This document shows, one piece after another, positions 10,021 to 21,000 of a stretch of DNA of 64,000 nt. The stretch's first letter is position 1. Every line of letters starts with the position of its first letter. The notes under the pieces are model-generated. The model saw only the letters and a program-made list of their open reading frames with translations. It did no database searches and was not told the origin of the DNA. Both the position numbers and the translations under genes were made by a program. The DNA lies in NCBI GenBank assembly GCA_020064725.1, contig JAGTWJ010000006.1, positions 2,232,001-2,296,000 on the forward strand, read 5' to 3'. The stretch is from Drechslerella dactyloides (Eukaryota; Ascomycota; Orbiliomycetes; Orbiliales; Orbiliaceae).

Positions 10021-13000
10021 AACCCACCATTATAACAACCCCAAGAAAGACTTAGAAAAAATGTTAGAACATAAAAAGCTAATTATGATAGTATAATTAT
10101 AATCAAACAAGCCTACTTTATCTTAGAATTATATCTTTTAATATCAAAACTATTATTAGATATAAAAAACTTATATATATATAGAATTCACCTCTCTCTA
10201 AGACATAAATTAACTTGTTTATAATCTTACAAACACCACCCCAACAATAAAAAACTTTATTCGAAATATCAACATTCATCTAAGTCTTAAAACAAAAACA
10301 CAGTATAGCCAGCTTAAAAGCTAGTGCTTTTTAATAATCAGAATAGACAAAATATACTATTACTATAATAAAAAAATAAAGGAAATAAGAATTATAAAGA
10401 AATAAAAAGAATAAAATTATAGAGACAACAAACTTATTTATCTTATCTCTCTTTGTGTAATAGAACCCTACAGAATGATTCTTAGAATTATATATATAAT
10501 ATGGTATAAATTAGCACCAACTATATTTAGTAATATATATATAATAGAAGAATACTATATTAAGTATTAAGACTTGTACTATTACTATTTATAAAAGTAT
10601 TAAAATTAAAAAAATCCAAATCTTTAATTTTAAATAAAGAAACCCCAACTGCTTTTTTAAAATCCTTCTATTTCTTGATTGAAACTTCCTCTTCCTCAAA
10701 AACAACTTTTGTTTTTAAAGAAGCTACACTCAATTCCTAACAAAAATAAGCTACTCTCACCTAAGCTATAACCAATTTTCAAAACAATAATAAATACTTT
10801 TAAAACAACTAAGATTGATCTTACTTAACTTTTAACAACTCATCACATTTTTAATCAAGAATCTTAAAAACACACTCCACTAGAAATTATCAAATAAACT
10901 ATTAATAATAGAACCCCAGAAGAAAAAGATTACTCATTTGGATTAAGGAATATATAATAATGATTTTGATGAACACAGATAGAATACTTCACACCCACAT
11001 CCAAATTCACTTAATAAATATGTGAACTAAATACACAAAATTTACATACCACCAAAGAAATTACTAAATATCTTTTAATATAACACGCCTATTCAAAACA
11101 ACAATCAGTAGAAGATTTCTTTTAATAATCAACAGACATACTAGAAGAAATGATTAGAAAAAATATATTATATAAAAATATATTATAGAAAAAAAAAAAA
11201 CCTAATATCATCTAAATATTAAAACCTTATTATATTATATTTAATTATTTAATCTTGTTATATACAAAAACCTATACCATTTTATTCTACACTATTTATA
11301 CCTACACCAGAATTAGTATACTATTAATTCTTATAAAAAAAAAAATAATATTATAGAATAATAATATAGTACCTAAATAACCTACACAGACCTAGTTCCC
11401 ATACAGACATTCTTCCCACATAGTACACAAAGTAATAGTATATCTATACACCATATAGAATAAATTCTTATATAAAATATATAATTATATAGATTTATTT
11501 TATATAAACTACTAACCTACATAATAGACTAGACTATATAAAAAATAGGATTATATAGATAATAGAACTACATAAAACCCTGAACTATATAAAAGAATAT
11601 CACCACAAAAAAATCTTATTATTATAATATCCCTTCCTAAATAGAAGCTATTATAATAACTTATAATCATATAAATACTCAATACTCAAAGTATTTAATA
11701 CTTAGCTAAATACTAAATAAAATAAGTACTAAGCTATTTAGATAATACATTAATATATCTTTATTATTTTATATATTAAGATATCATATATATAATTAAT
11801 ATATTTTACTTTAAAATTAATAGCTTTTTTCTTAGGAACCATCAATCAACACCTAAACCATAGTATTTTAATAATTAATTTATTTACTATTATTATTATA
11901 TATTTTATTACACAATTACTATTATACTCAATATATACTTATTTTCCTCCATTAAGAACCCCGTACAATAATAACTAAGAGTCAAGAATTTCAGAGTGAA
12001 GTGCATTCAACCCGGTCCTGGGCCGAAGTGTAACAAAAATAAATAAATAAAGAATTCAAAAAATATTTATAATAAATTAATAAAGATAAAAAGATTAACA
12101 ATAAAATAATAAGATGGTGAGATGGTGAGGATTGGGAAAAAATAAACAAATAAATAATATAAAATACATAGATAATTAACAACAAAATTTTACAAAACAC
12201 AAATACAATTTTTAAATTACCAAATTTTTTATATAATATCATAATTATGGAATTACTAGAAACAACACAATTCTCTTCCATATATAAAATTCGATTTATA
12301 AAATTTTTTTTTTTTTCTACTCAACACGTTATATCCCAAGTTTAAAGCTAACCGCAATGTGCTATAGGAGGGGCTAATAATGGTCTGATGATGGGGATTA
12401 AAAAGTCCAGATATACAGGAAATTTTAAGATCAAAATCTTAATAATAATATTAACTTTCCAACCAAGACTGTTTCATTAATAGCCCATAACCACTATCCA
12501 ATCAAAATAAGCTATAGTTTTGGATCCTCACAATTTATTTTAATTAAGGAGCTTTATCTCAACAACCAAAGCATCTCAGAGCCTCAGGACAACAAGATAA
12601 ACAGAAAATCATTTATTTAATAAAAAGATAAGATCTAATAAATCTCAATCTCTTTAATATATATACAAACAGAAACACAAAAGCCTAATCAATAAATCAA
12701 TACTACCAAAATATTACAATCTAAGTTATTATAATAATAATAATATAGATTATCAGCTAGCTAAACTTTAGAATCTATCATACATACACAGCCGAGGTAA
12801 GCTCAGCGACGACAAACGGGACAAACAGGCAACGCAACAACACATAGCGATATCAGGCGATATCGTAACAATATCCTTATCTTTAGATGAGCTGTCCAGG
12901 GACTTTTAGATATATAGCACCTGAGTTCTATGGAGTAGTCTATATCTCTGGCAAGACATAAGGTGAATACACATTTACTATCAACATCTAGTCCCTGGGG

Positions 13001-13850
13001 GTTACTCTATTGTCCTTTTTTTTTGTAGAAACCAAGATATTTCCTTTCAATCAACATACTACTGAAAGAAGATATTATCTTACAGATGAATGGCTTTACT
13101 ACCTTTAGTAACTAATGGAGAAGATCAATCTATAGAGTAAGAAGCCTCTGACTACTAAATCTATAATCCTGGGCCTGAAGTCTATAATCACACACATACT
13201 CAAACAGCACCTAGAAGATCAATAAACTATAGTCAACTATTATGAATATATAAAATCACTACTGCTCTAGGAAGACAGTAAAGCTCTTATTCTAAATCTT
13301 ATATTAGCTAATAAATAATTTTTATTCTAGAAATAATAAAGGTCTATAATAGATAAGCTAGCACTAGCCAGTAAATCTATTAAAAAATTTTTTAAAAATT
13401 AGCCTAAGAAAGAACAACCTATCAAAAGAATTATTAACAAGTCTTCAAAGAAGACTTTCTAATACTTTCCTATTTTAATAAATACTATATTTAATCTTTA
13501 TATCCTTTTCTATTAAAACCTTTTGTCCTTTATAAATATGAATTTATTCATCTTTAATAACTTACCAGATCTAAAACAGATTAAAAAGGATAAGAAGCCT
13601 ATATCTACCCCAACAAACACCAACAATCTAGTCCTATATAACAACTTAAATATAGTTTTAAAAAAATATAAACAGATTCCTATATAACAGAAAGTAAAGA
13701 AAATAGAAGAAAAAGATATAGTAAATAATATACTACATATCTCTAAGCCAAAGAAACAAACTCAGGCAGTGTAAGCTAAGAAAAACCAAACTCCCAAGAC
13801 ATCATTTGCAGTTTCATTTGACATAAATATACCTTAAACTTTTGTATATA
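10021..13850. other. AT-rich RIP-like repeat DNA without recognisable genes
   Basis: About 3.8 kb of AT-rich sequence. A less decayed patch at about 11960-12030 holds CCCGGTCCTGGGCCGAAG, and 12360-12420 and 12790-13060 are also richer in G+C. The patch read on the minus strand begins TGTTACACTTCGG, which resembles an LTR terminus (weak inference). 12880-13750 gives long stop-broken translations with no family I can name. No ORF above about 100 codons; the 96-residue minus-strand frame at 11991-12281 is low-complexity and judged chance. Confidence 0.6.
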
Positions 13851-15369
13851 GTTCTTGATGAACGACATGATATGCCTCACGGAAGGCGTCTGGCTTGCGA
13901 GACAAACCACTGGGGCTAATGCGTCAGTTTCAAGGTGTCAAACATTAGGTGGGCGCCATGATGATCGCACCCAGCTGCCAAGCCCCGATAGTGCGCCCAA
14001 TAATTGGCGAGCGGTCGCCCGAGGAGAGCATCTATTGCGCAACTATCTAAATGAAAAGGACAGAGGATAGGAGGGGATCTAAATAAATCAAGGGCTCAAG
14101 ACGTCGCCGCTATCAGCCTACTTACTCGACGACTCGACAATATCCAAAAATCGGTAGGGCGCCTTCGGGTCGTCCTTTGTATACAATGGCTACGCTGCGC
14201 CAGTATTCACCCATCGAACCCAAGCATCTCGGATACTGAAAGCCGGAGAGCAGAGACGTATCGGACAAGCTCCCTTCAGTATAATTGCACCGCCTCACGC
14301 AGCGGCCAGAGCTATCACAGCCTTCACGAGTGTCTGGCCCGCGAGGCCACTACATGTATACAGCGGCGGTCATCTCACTGCGCTAACCTGGCGCATAATC
14401 CGATTCCTCCACATGGTAATTACAGGAAGGAATGTCTTTCCAAACTCCGCGTCACTAGTAGGGCCTAAGGGCGTCGACTGCATGGCCGTTTATAATTATT
14501 CGTGTTTATGTCTACGTACCTTGATACCAGAAGTATCGCGTCTTTGTGCCATCACTGGACGCAGCTCGGAATATCGCCTCACCTGTATGAAAACAATCAC
14601 CGCAAGATGATACCCGTTGTAGCTATTACCGATCCAAAGAGTTTCTCGGCAGGTTGTGAGGTGGCACTGCCTCGATAGGATTATTTACTAGCATCAATCA
14701 AAGAACCAATGATATTCACCAACCCAGTCTCGGAAAACAGACATTGAGCAGGCTACCTCTTCGATGCAGACTCAAATCGGGATGGCTGTAGCATTTGACT
14801 GCTGCCAAAGTCATGCGGGTCAGCGTCCCCGAGACTAACCGATACTCGCTCTCAGGCGTGTCAGTCTTCCTGAAGCTTCATTTTGGACGTGATTGGCTCT
14901 CTGTATTATGTAGCCTGATAAAGTTTAGCGTCTCCGAGAGGGCGAGTCGACTCGCACTAGTTAGAGACGCGGGGGGCTGGTGCGTTACCATGTCAACAGA
15001 TCCTACTTATCTCAGCCTTGCAACGATGGCTCAAGTTGCAGCAGATCAGGGTACGCGCCCACACGCCTCCACGATATCTCCTTGGTTCTTCCCGACCATC
15101 ACAGATTTCTCAACTCCTATGAACGACGCGGCGATATATATTACGGTAGAGGTTTCTGGCTGATAGACTACGAAGCGTAACGGAACAAATGACGTGGCAA
15201 GGGGTGACAGGAACAATAATGCAAGGGAGCTGCGACTGCAGACAGGGATCCCTAAACATGTTACAACGGGACATTCTCTATGGTGCTGAAGACAGCAAAC
15301 GATCACCATTCACGTTCAACATCAACTTTCTACAGCTGCTTCGATATCACAAAGCAAACTATGGAAAGA
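13851..15369. other. Intergenic DNA at the repeat-block boundary
   Basis: Base composition rises sharply from about 13850. Several ORFs of 60-120 codons exist (for example 14795-15163) but none shows a domain, splice pattern or plausible start context, so I see no gene here. Confidence 0.5.
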
Positions 15370-15618
15370 GGTCGCATCATCTGGAGACAGTGCAATACCA
15401 GAGACACGGTGAGGAAGACATTGGCAAGCCAAGAGGACTTCACTCTAGATGCAAAAATAATATTAATAACCGATATCGTCGCGTGGACGATATTTCAGAT
15501 ATTAAACTGAAAAGAACAGACTGGAGGAAATATATGTTAGCCACGTTGTAAAGGAAGAACGGGATGGAGGTGGTCACATACTACTACACTTGATCTAAGC
15601 CAAAAGGCAAAGAGAGCT
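15370..15618 (-). ncRNA. U2 spliceosomal snRNA gene with an internal intron
   Basis: U2 snRNA pairs with the intron branch site during splicing. Read on the minus strand, exon 1 (15618-15582) holds the 5' stem (CTCTTTGCCTTTTGGCTTAG), the U6-pairing GATCAAG and the branch-point recognition GTAGTA. The canonical continuation TCTGTTCTTTTCAGTTTAAT starts only at 15520, after a 61-nt insert. Exon 2 then gives stem-loop II, an Sm-site-like ATTATTTTTGC near 15450, and stem-loop IV (CTCTGGTATTGCAC...CTCCAG, 15405-15380), the loop bound by U2B''/U2A'. Spliced length is about 188 nt, as for other U2 RNAs. Ends are estimated from homologues. A TATA box lies about 45 bp upstream. Confidence 0.93.
15521..15581 (-). 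other. Spliceosomal-type intron inside the U2 snRNA gene
   Basis: 61 nt. 5' splice site GTATGT (15581-15576), branch site GCTAAC (15541-15536) 15-20 nt before the end, pyrimidine-rich TTTCCTCCAG at the 3' end. Removing it joins GTGTAGTA to TCTGTTC, restoring the universally conserved U2 sequence without a gap. Size and signals match the mRNA introns in this window. Confidence 0.9.
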
Positions 15619-15662
15619 AAGGAGAAAAGAAAGAGAAAGCGAAGCTTTGCTGGCAAGGCGGC

Positions 15663-15671
15663 CTATTTATA
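15663..15671 (-). promoter_or_regulatory. TATA box of the U2 snRNA gene
   Basis: TATAAATAG on the minus strand, about 45 bp upstream of the estimated U2 5' end. The 15619-16000 interval is shared with the divergent F-box-like gene. Confidence 0.6.
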
Positions 15672-15906
15672 CTCTGGGGCTTGGCGCAAGGGAAAAAAAT
15701 GCGCGGTTTGCCATTATCGGCCGAAAGGGGAATGGTTTGTTAGGGCTAACCACCACCAAGTTGAAATGTGTTGCGGCGGCGCTGCCTGGCGGTACCTGCA
15801 TCTCAAGCTCGTTTAGTAGCGCGAATCTTAGCCGCCCCAGCTGGGGATTTGTACGCGACATGCAGCCAATTCGGAATTTTTCATAATCCGCCAAATCGAA
15901 CTTGCT

Positions 15907-15913
15907 TATAAAA
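15907..15913 (+). promoter_or_regulatory. TATA-like element upstream of the F-box-like gene
   Basis: TATAAAA about 88 bp before the ATG at 16001. Confidence 0.4.
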
Positions 15914-16000
15914 CAGCATCGCGGTGGTTCTTCTTTCGAGAACGAAGCCTCTTAGATCCTGAAGTGTACAAATCATCTCCAACCAGTTATCGATACCACC

Positions 16001-17689
16001 ATGAGCGCGTCAAAAGCCACGTTTACCGCCTTACCGGCGGAGATACACACGACGATATTCTCTTTCGTCGAAGCGCATTATCAGCAGACGCGACAGATCG
16101 AGCCATGGAAAAGCGATCCTCTACCCGATGAGATGAAGCGATTGGCCTTCATAAATCAACAATGGAGACTTCTAGTCATCGGCAGAAAGTTCAAGTTTCA
16201 GCATCTTTTCCGGATCGAAGATGTGCGAAAATTGGCAAATTTGACGGCAAGCGATCCGGTCGTCGCCGCTTCTTTACGCGATTTGAAAATTTTCGTGGCC
16301 CACACGGACCTCCCCGAACTTTGGAGACAAATCTCGAAATGGGGCGAAGAAGGAGCGAATCTCCAAAGCCTGGTGATCAAACCGTCATACGGGCAGACCA
16401 ACCAGGACCAAGTAGCGAGGACGGAAAGAGGCGGAAAATACACATTATACGAATTCGCAGATTCGGCTGACGCAGATGCCACATCTTCCGTGCCAATAAT
16501 CATAGAGAAATTGGACCTTAACACCAGTATCACTGATCCGGCTGAGGACTCGGATCAAGTGCTTCAGTTTGGCGGCCAATCCATGGACATACTACTGAGC
16601 AAGTTGAAAGCTACGACTTCTCTGCAGCTTTATGTAGGTGGTTCATGTCGTTCGAGAAGATTCTTACGGACGACGTATCAAGGTAATTCCCTTGCTCCAA
16701 TGGAGCGAAGCTCTCATTAGCGGCCCCCCCCGGTCCGCACATTAGCGGCTAGTGGATGTAATATACTAAATTCCCGATTAAAACAGAAACCTGCGGATAC
16801 ATGGAGTCTATAATCAAATTTCAGAATCAGAGCATGGCAAATTTAACGACTCTTCAACTCAACTATGAAATCTCCATGTCCCGACTGCCCTACAATACAT
16901 CTACTAGATCGTTCTATTTGGATGAAAACATCGACGACAGAGGCGATAAATTGTCAAATATATTGCGAAAACTGTCAAAAAACCTCACCACAGTGTTGAT
17001 ATACTATGACAGGGCTACATCGGAGATTTTCGAGCCGAAAGACGGCACCTTGTGCGTTGGAGAGGCAGAAGATTGGCCACATCTGCACACATTCCATCTT
17101 ACTTTCACCGACGTGGACGCTTACGGCTATCGGAGATCTGAACTTCGGCCTGATACACCATCGGGTACGGGAAATGAAGAAGAAGAAGAAGAGGAGGAGG
17201 AGGAAGAACTCGAAACCATGGGATTGCGAGATATCCCGAAGAATGATAATGATGGATTCGATTGGTTGAATCTGGATATAGTTGATGATAAAATCGATTA
17301 TAAGGATGACAGGGCTAAACGTACAGCGACTTCTGGGGTCCGCAGCTTTTACTTGACAGCGGCGAAGGCCGTCGCGAACAAAATGCCCGCGATTCAGTCG
17401 TTCAAGATGTCAATGGGTAAGTCTTTCTGTGTTGATATTCAATCTCAGTATAGAATCCAAACTGACCCGACGATATGGCTTTCAAGATCTTTCATTCGAT
17501 AGCCACGTATACATGGATTACGTAAATCGACCAACAGACCCTAAGCTGGTCGTAATTGGGCATGAGGTGTTAGAGCCTACAGACTTACCGGCGAATGAGG
17601 ATGAAGAGGGTGACAATGAACTAGTGCGGATCTTCAAAGAAGGAGTAGGTAATGATGTGAGAATCAGGTACAATCTTCCCTACTCATAG
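16001..17689 (+). CDS. F-box-like protein (three exons)
   Basis: Predicted 504 residues. Exons 16001-16682, 16787-17416 and 17487-17689; introns of 104 and 70 nt with GT...AG ends, branch-like ACTAAAT and ACTGACC, and compatible phases. The N-terminus (about 8-55) reads FTALPAEIHTTIFSFVE, then a KRLAFINQQWRLLV stretch, the pattern of an F-box-like domain that binds Skp1 in SCF ubiquitin ligases. The rest is leucine-spaced (LTTLQLNYEISMSRL) without a named repeat and would be the substrate-recognition part. An acidic run of 11 Glu is encoded at 17176-17208. Many ascomycetes carry expanded families of such proteins; substrate unknown. Alternative: an unrelated LRR-like protein. Confidence 0.7.
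17176..17208 (+). repeat. GAA/GAG trinucleotide run (poly-Glu)
   Basis: Eleven consecutive Glu codons inside exon 2 of the F-box-like gene; likely length-variable. Confidence 0.85.
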
Positions 17690-18002
17690 CTCTAGTTTGT
17701 CCGATTTAGTGAGTATATTGGACTCGTTAGATGTGAATTTCATCTGTTTAGGAAGGCTATATGACGCGATAGATTATTTCCGTCTATAGTATATACGCCA
17801 TGGAATGCTCTTACTGTAAATGACAAGGGAAAAAAGTGATAGTATACAAATTTATTAAAAGCTTAAAATGAGAAAAAATCTACAGTAAAATGTGTAAATA
17901 TAAACTAGAGGTATGGATATGCCTCTAGCTGGTGACGTGCAAGGGACCAATCTAACCCCTGCAACAAGCATTCAACGCTTTGATATTCTCTATTTTGTCC
18001 GT
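17690..18002. other. Convergent intergenic region
   Basis: 313 bp between the 3' ends of the F-box-like gene and the chitinase gene; AT-rich, presumably both 3' UTRs. No other feature seen. Confidence 0.5.
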
Positions 18003-21000
18003 TCAGGGAATATTCGGATTGAAACGTAAAAATGTGTTGTGGAAAGCGGTGTTCATGATGTTGACTTTCTTTCTGATATTGCGTTCTGCGTCAGTCTCGC
18101 CTGGTCGCTCGCTACCGTATTGCTGCATCAATGTTGCTAAATTGTCGCGCAGGTACTGCTCGCCACGAGTATTGAGCGGAGCGACGACCTTGTTCTTCAC
18201 GTAATAATTCCAGGAGCGGTCCAAGTTAAATGGTTGATAAGTGTTATCAAGCTGCAAAGTTTTGTGTTAGTGAAGCCGTTCCCAATAATTCATAGGGAAC
18301 GTGAAAACATTGTATCGAACGTACGTTGGGAATAAAAGTAGACTCCATATAGCGAAGACCGGCGGCCATTCTCCCGACTTGAGCCTCAAAGATTGCCTGG
18401 ATGGTAGGTTCTCTGAGGTATTTGAAAACCAAGAAAACTGACTTCAACTTATACAGTTGGTCTTCGACAGAGTCGCCGACCGAATTTATTTGTTTATCGC
18501 CCATCAACTAGATTTTACCGAGAACATCCAGTTAGCCATCGTCGAACAGCCTTTCCGCGTTCGAATAAGTACATTAGTAACATGAGTTCAACTTACAGTC
18601 TCCTTCACGCCATTGGTTCCCCTTTCGAGTATAACAAACTCCCCGGCGTTGTTGGCATGGTAATCGATGTTGTTCGGGAATGTACCAAGAGCGAGAAGAC
18701 CGATAGGCTTACGGCGATCAAGGTTAAGGTTGAAGAATTTCTGTCTCAGATGGGCGCAAGCACCTCTGTTGGTGTTGTCGTAATTATTGCTTATCGCGAA
18801 AGGTTGTCCGTTGGCGCTGTCAACGACCCACCCGAAGAAATTATTGAACTAACGCAATCTTGTCAATGTCTGTTCGCGCTCAAATTATTGGTCCATAAAA
18901 ATACTTACGTTCTGAAGCTCAAGGACATGCTCGGCTATCAACAAACAATATCAAGAATGTTAGTAAACCCTTAAACCCTTCGAATATTTCACACCTAACG
19001 ATATCAGCCATAGGTTACCTTACCGGCGAACAGTTTATTGCGCTCGACTCGTGGTGGAATAGTATCAGTTAACGGGTAAATTTTCAGATAAGGAGCTGCA
19101 TCACAGCCAGGTGCTCTGTCGTAGACTTTCGTACCCCTGGGTTGACCTGGCCAGCTGCTGTACCTTCCGGTTCCCCAAGTGATCCACCTAGATACGCATA
19201 TTAGTCTTTGTAAATCCGTCTTTGGAAAATATGAGGAGGGGGTGTCATACGGAGATCCGCAATCAACAGTTTTGGTTCTGCTGAAAGATCCATATGGCGC
19301 GCGGGGGTCATCCCAATCAGAAACATCACGTTTGTTGAAGGCCCCGTGCTTCTCTGCAACTATGCCAAAATGACGCCAATACTCCGCGTCCGTCAGGTTC
19401 CCTCCATTATCCTTGAAGTCTTTGATTGCTTGACCGACTTCCTCCATGAAATCGTTGCGCCAATGATCATTCTCCGATCTCTTTTTATGCGCACCATCAT
19501 CCGGATCGCCTTCTCCAAAGTCGAAATCTGCAGGGGGGGTATCGCACGCATTATCATCATCGCCACCGCCACCCCCTGGGCAATGGAAATAGCTTGCAAT
19601 GTTGTAGAGGAACCCGCCAGCACGCTTGGCAAGCGAATGAGGCTTAGTATGAGAATACTCCTGGATTCCGAGCAGTGATGCTTCATTTTCGGCTCCCAAA
19701 GTTGTATTGTCCCAAATATAGTCGCGCTTTCGCAATTTCTTGTTCGAGCTGAACTTATAACACATTGGATTCAAAAGCTCTTTCTTGCCGGTACTGAAGA
19801 GAGCCAGAACTCTGGCGGGTGATACGACATTTTTGAGTCCAAGTTGGCCAGTGCCTTCAATTTCTCCGGCGAATTTTCCAGTAAGGCCCATCTTGACACC
19901 CCTACAGCTGGAGTCGGACTCGAGTTTGACGTTTAGTTCAGTCGGGAAGCGACCTTCAACAGACAGGGAAGCGACTGTGGCTTTTCCACCGAGACTTCCA
20001 ACCGATAGCTGGAGTTGCACATAAGGAGAAATCTTGAGGGTTAGACTTCCGGATGCAGCTGCTTCGATCTTCTCATTAGCAACAATCGAGAATCTGTTGT
20101 TCTTGTTCGTGGGTTTATCCTCCGGAACGTCGAGCTTATGATTTGGGAAGGAATAGGCGTATTTGGAGTTTATATTTTGTTCAAAGTTGACGGTACTATG
20201 AGATGATCAATACTTTATGCCTTGCACGTTACGAGTAATATGCTGGTTATTGGCGAGGACTTACGCTGATGTAGTCAAGTCGCCAGATAACGACGTTCTC
20301 ACGCCCATAACGGGCACAACCTCGACGATTCTATTCAGTGTTAGTAATTCCGGAAAACCTCAGACACAATGATTTGCTAAGTAGACCTACCCTTTGACGT
20401 TAAAGGCATCACCAATACTAAGATTTACTTAGGCGTCAGTATCTCATACCATAAATTCGTGGTCAACTGGGATCTCATCGTACTTGATGTTCACGTTTGC
20501 TAAGATGAAGAATATAGATATTAGCTTGAGGATAACATGTATATATGAAAGCGCTCGACGTATAGAAGAGGTAAATTCAATGCTTACCATCCTTGGGGGA
20601 GCCAAAGATTGCCTGATCGAGTTTGAGCCGTCCGGTCAAGCTTAGGCCGAGCCTTGTAGTGAGGTCGAGATCGTGGCCAAAGAAAGCATATGACTCGTCG
20701 AATTTGACACCACTCGAAGTAAATTTACCCTAGAGTATTTCATGTTAAAACCTGGGTTGGCCATATCGGAGTATGCGAAAGCTGACTTACTACCATACTG
20801 GCTCCTGCCAAGACCTTAGCAGTACCCGCAACCTTTATGTTTGCACCGGCCTCTGCTTTAATACTTCCACCATTAAAGGTGCAAGTTTTCTCTACCTCGA
20901 AGAGGGTTTTCTCAATTTTGAAATCCCACTTCTTGTCGAGAGTCGTGGGATTCACCCAATCATACATGAGGATAGTCCAGACGCGCTCCCAAGCTTCAGA

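Noticed and set aside
10224..11100. Tandem-looking short repeats in AT-rich DNA as a possible CRISPR or satellite
   Set aside because: No regular unit length or conserved repeat; CRISPR arrays are not expected in a fungal nuclear genome, and the similarity is low-complexity composition.
15189..15551. 120-codon plus-strand ORF overlapping the U2 gene
   Set aside because: It runs antisense through U2 and has no domain; the U2 match explains the sequence.
18582..18974. 130-codon plus-strand ORF
   Set aside because: The minus strand here encodes a chitinase exon (FGWVVDSANGQPFAISNNY) with proper splice sites; the plus frame is its shadow.
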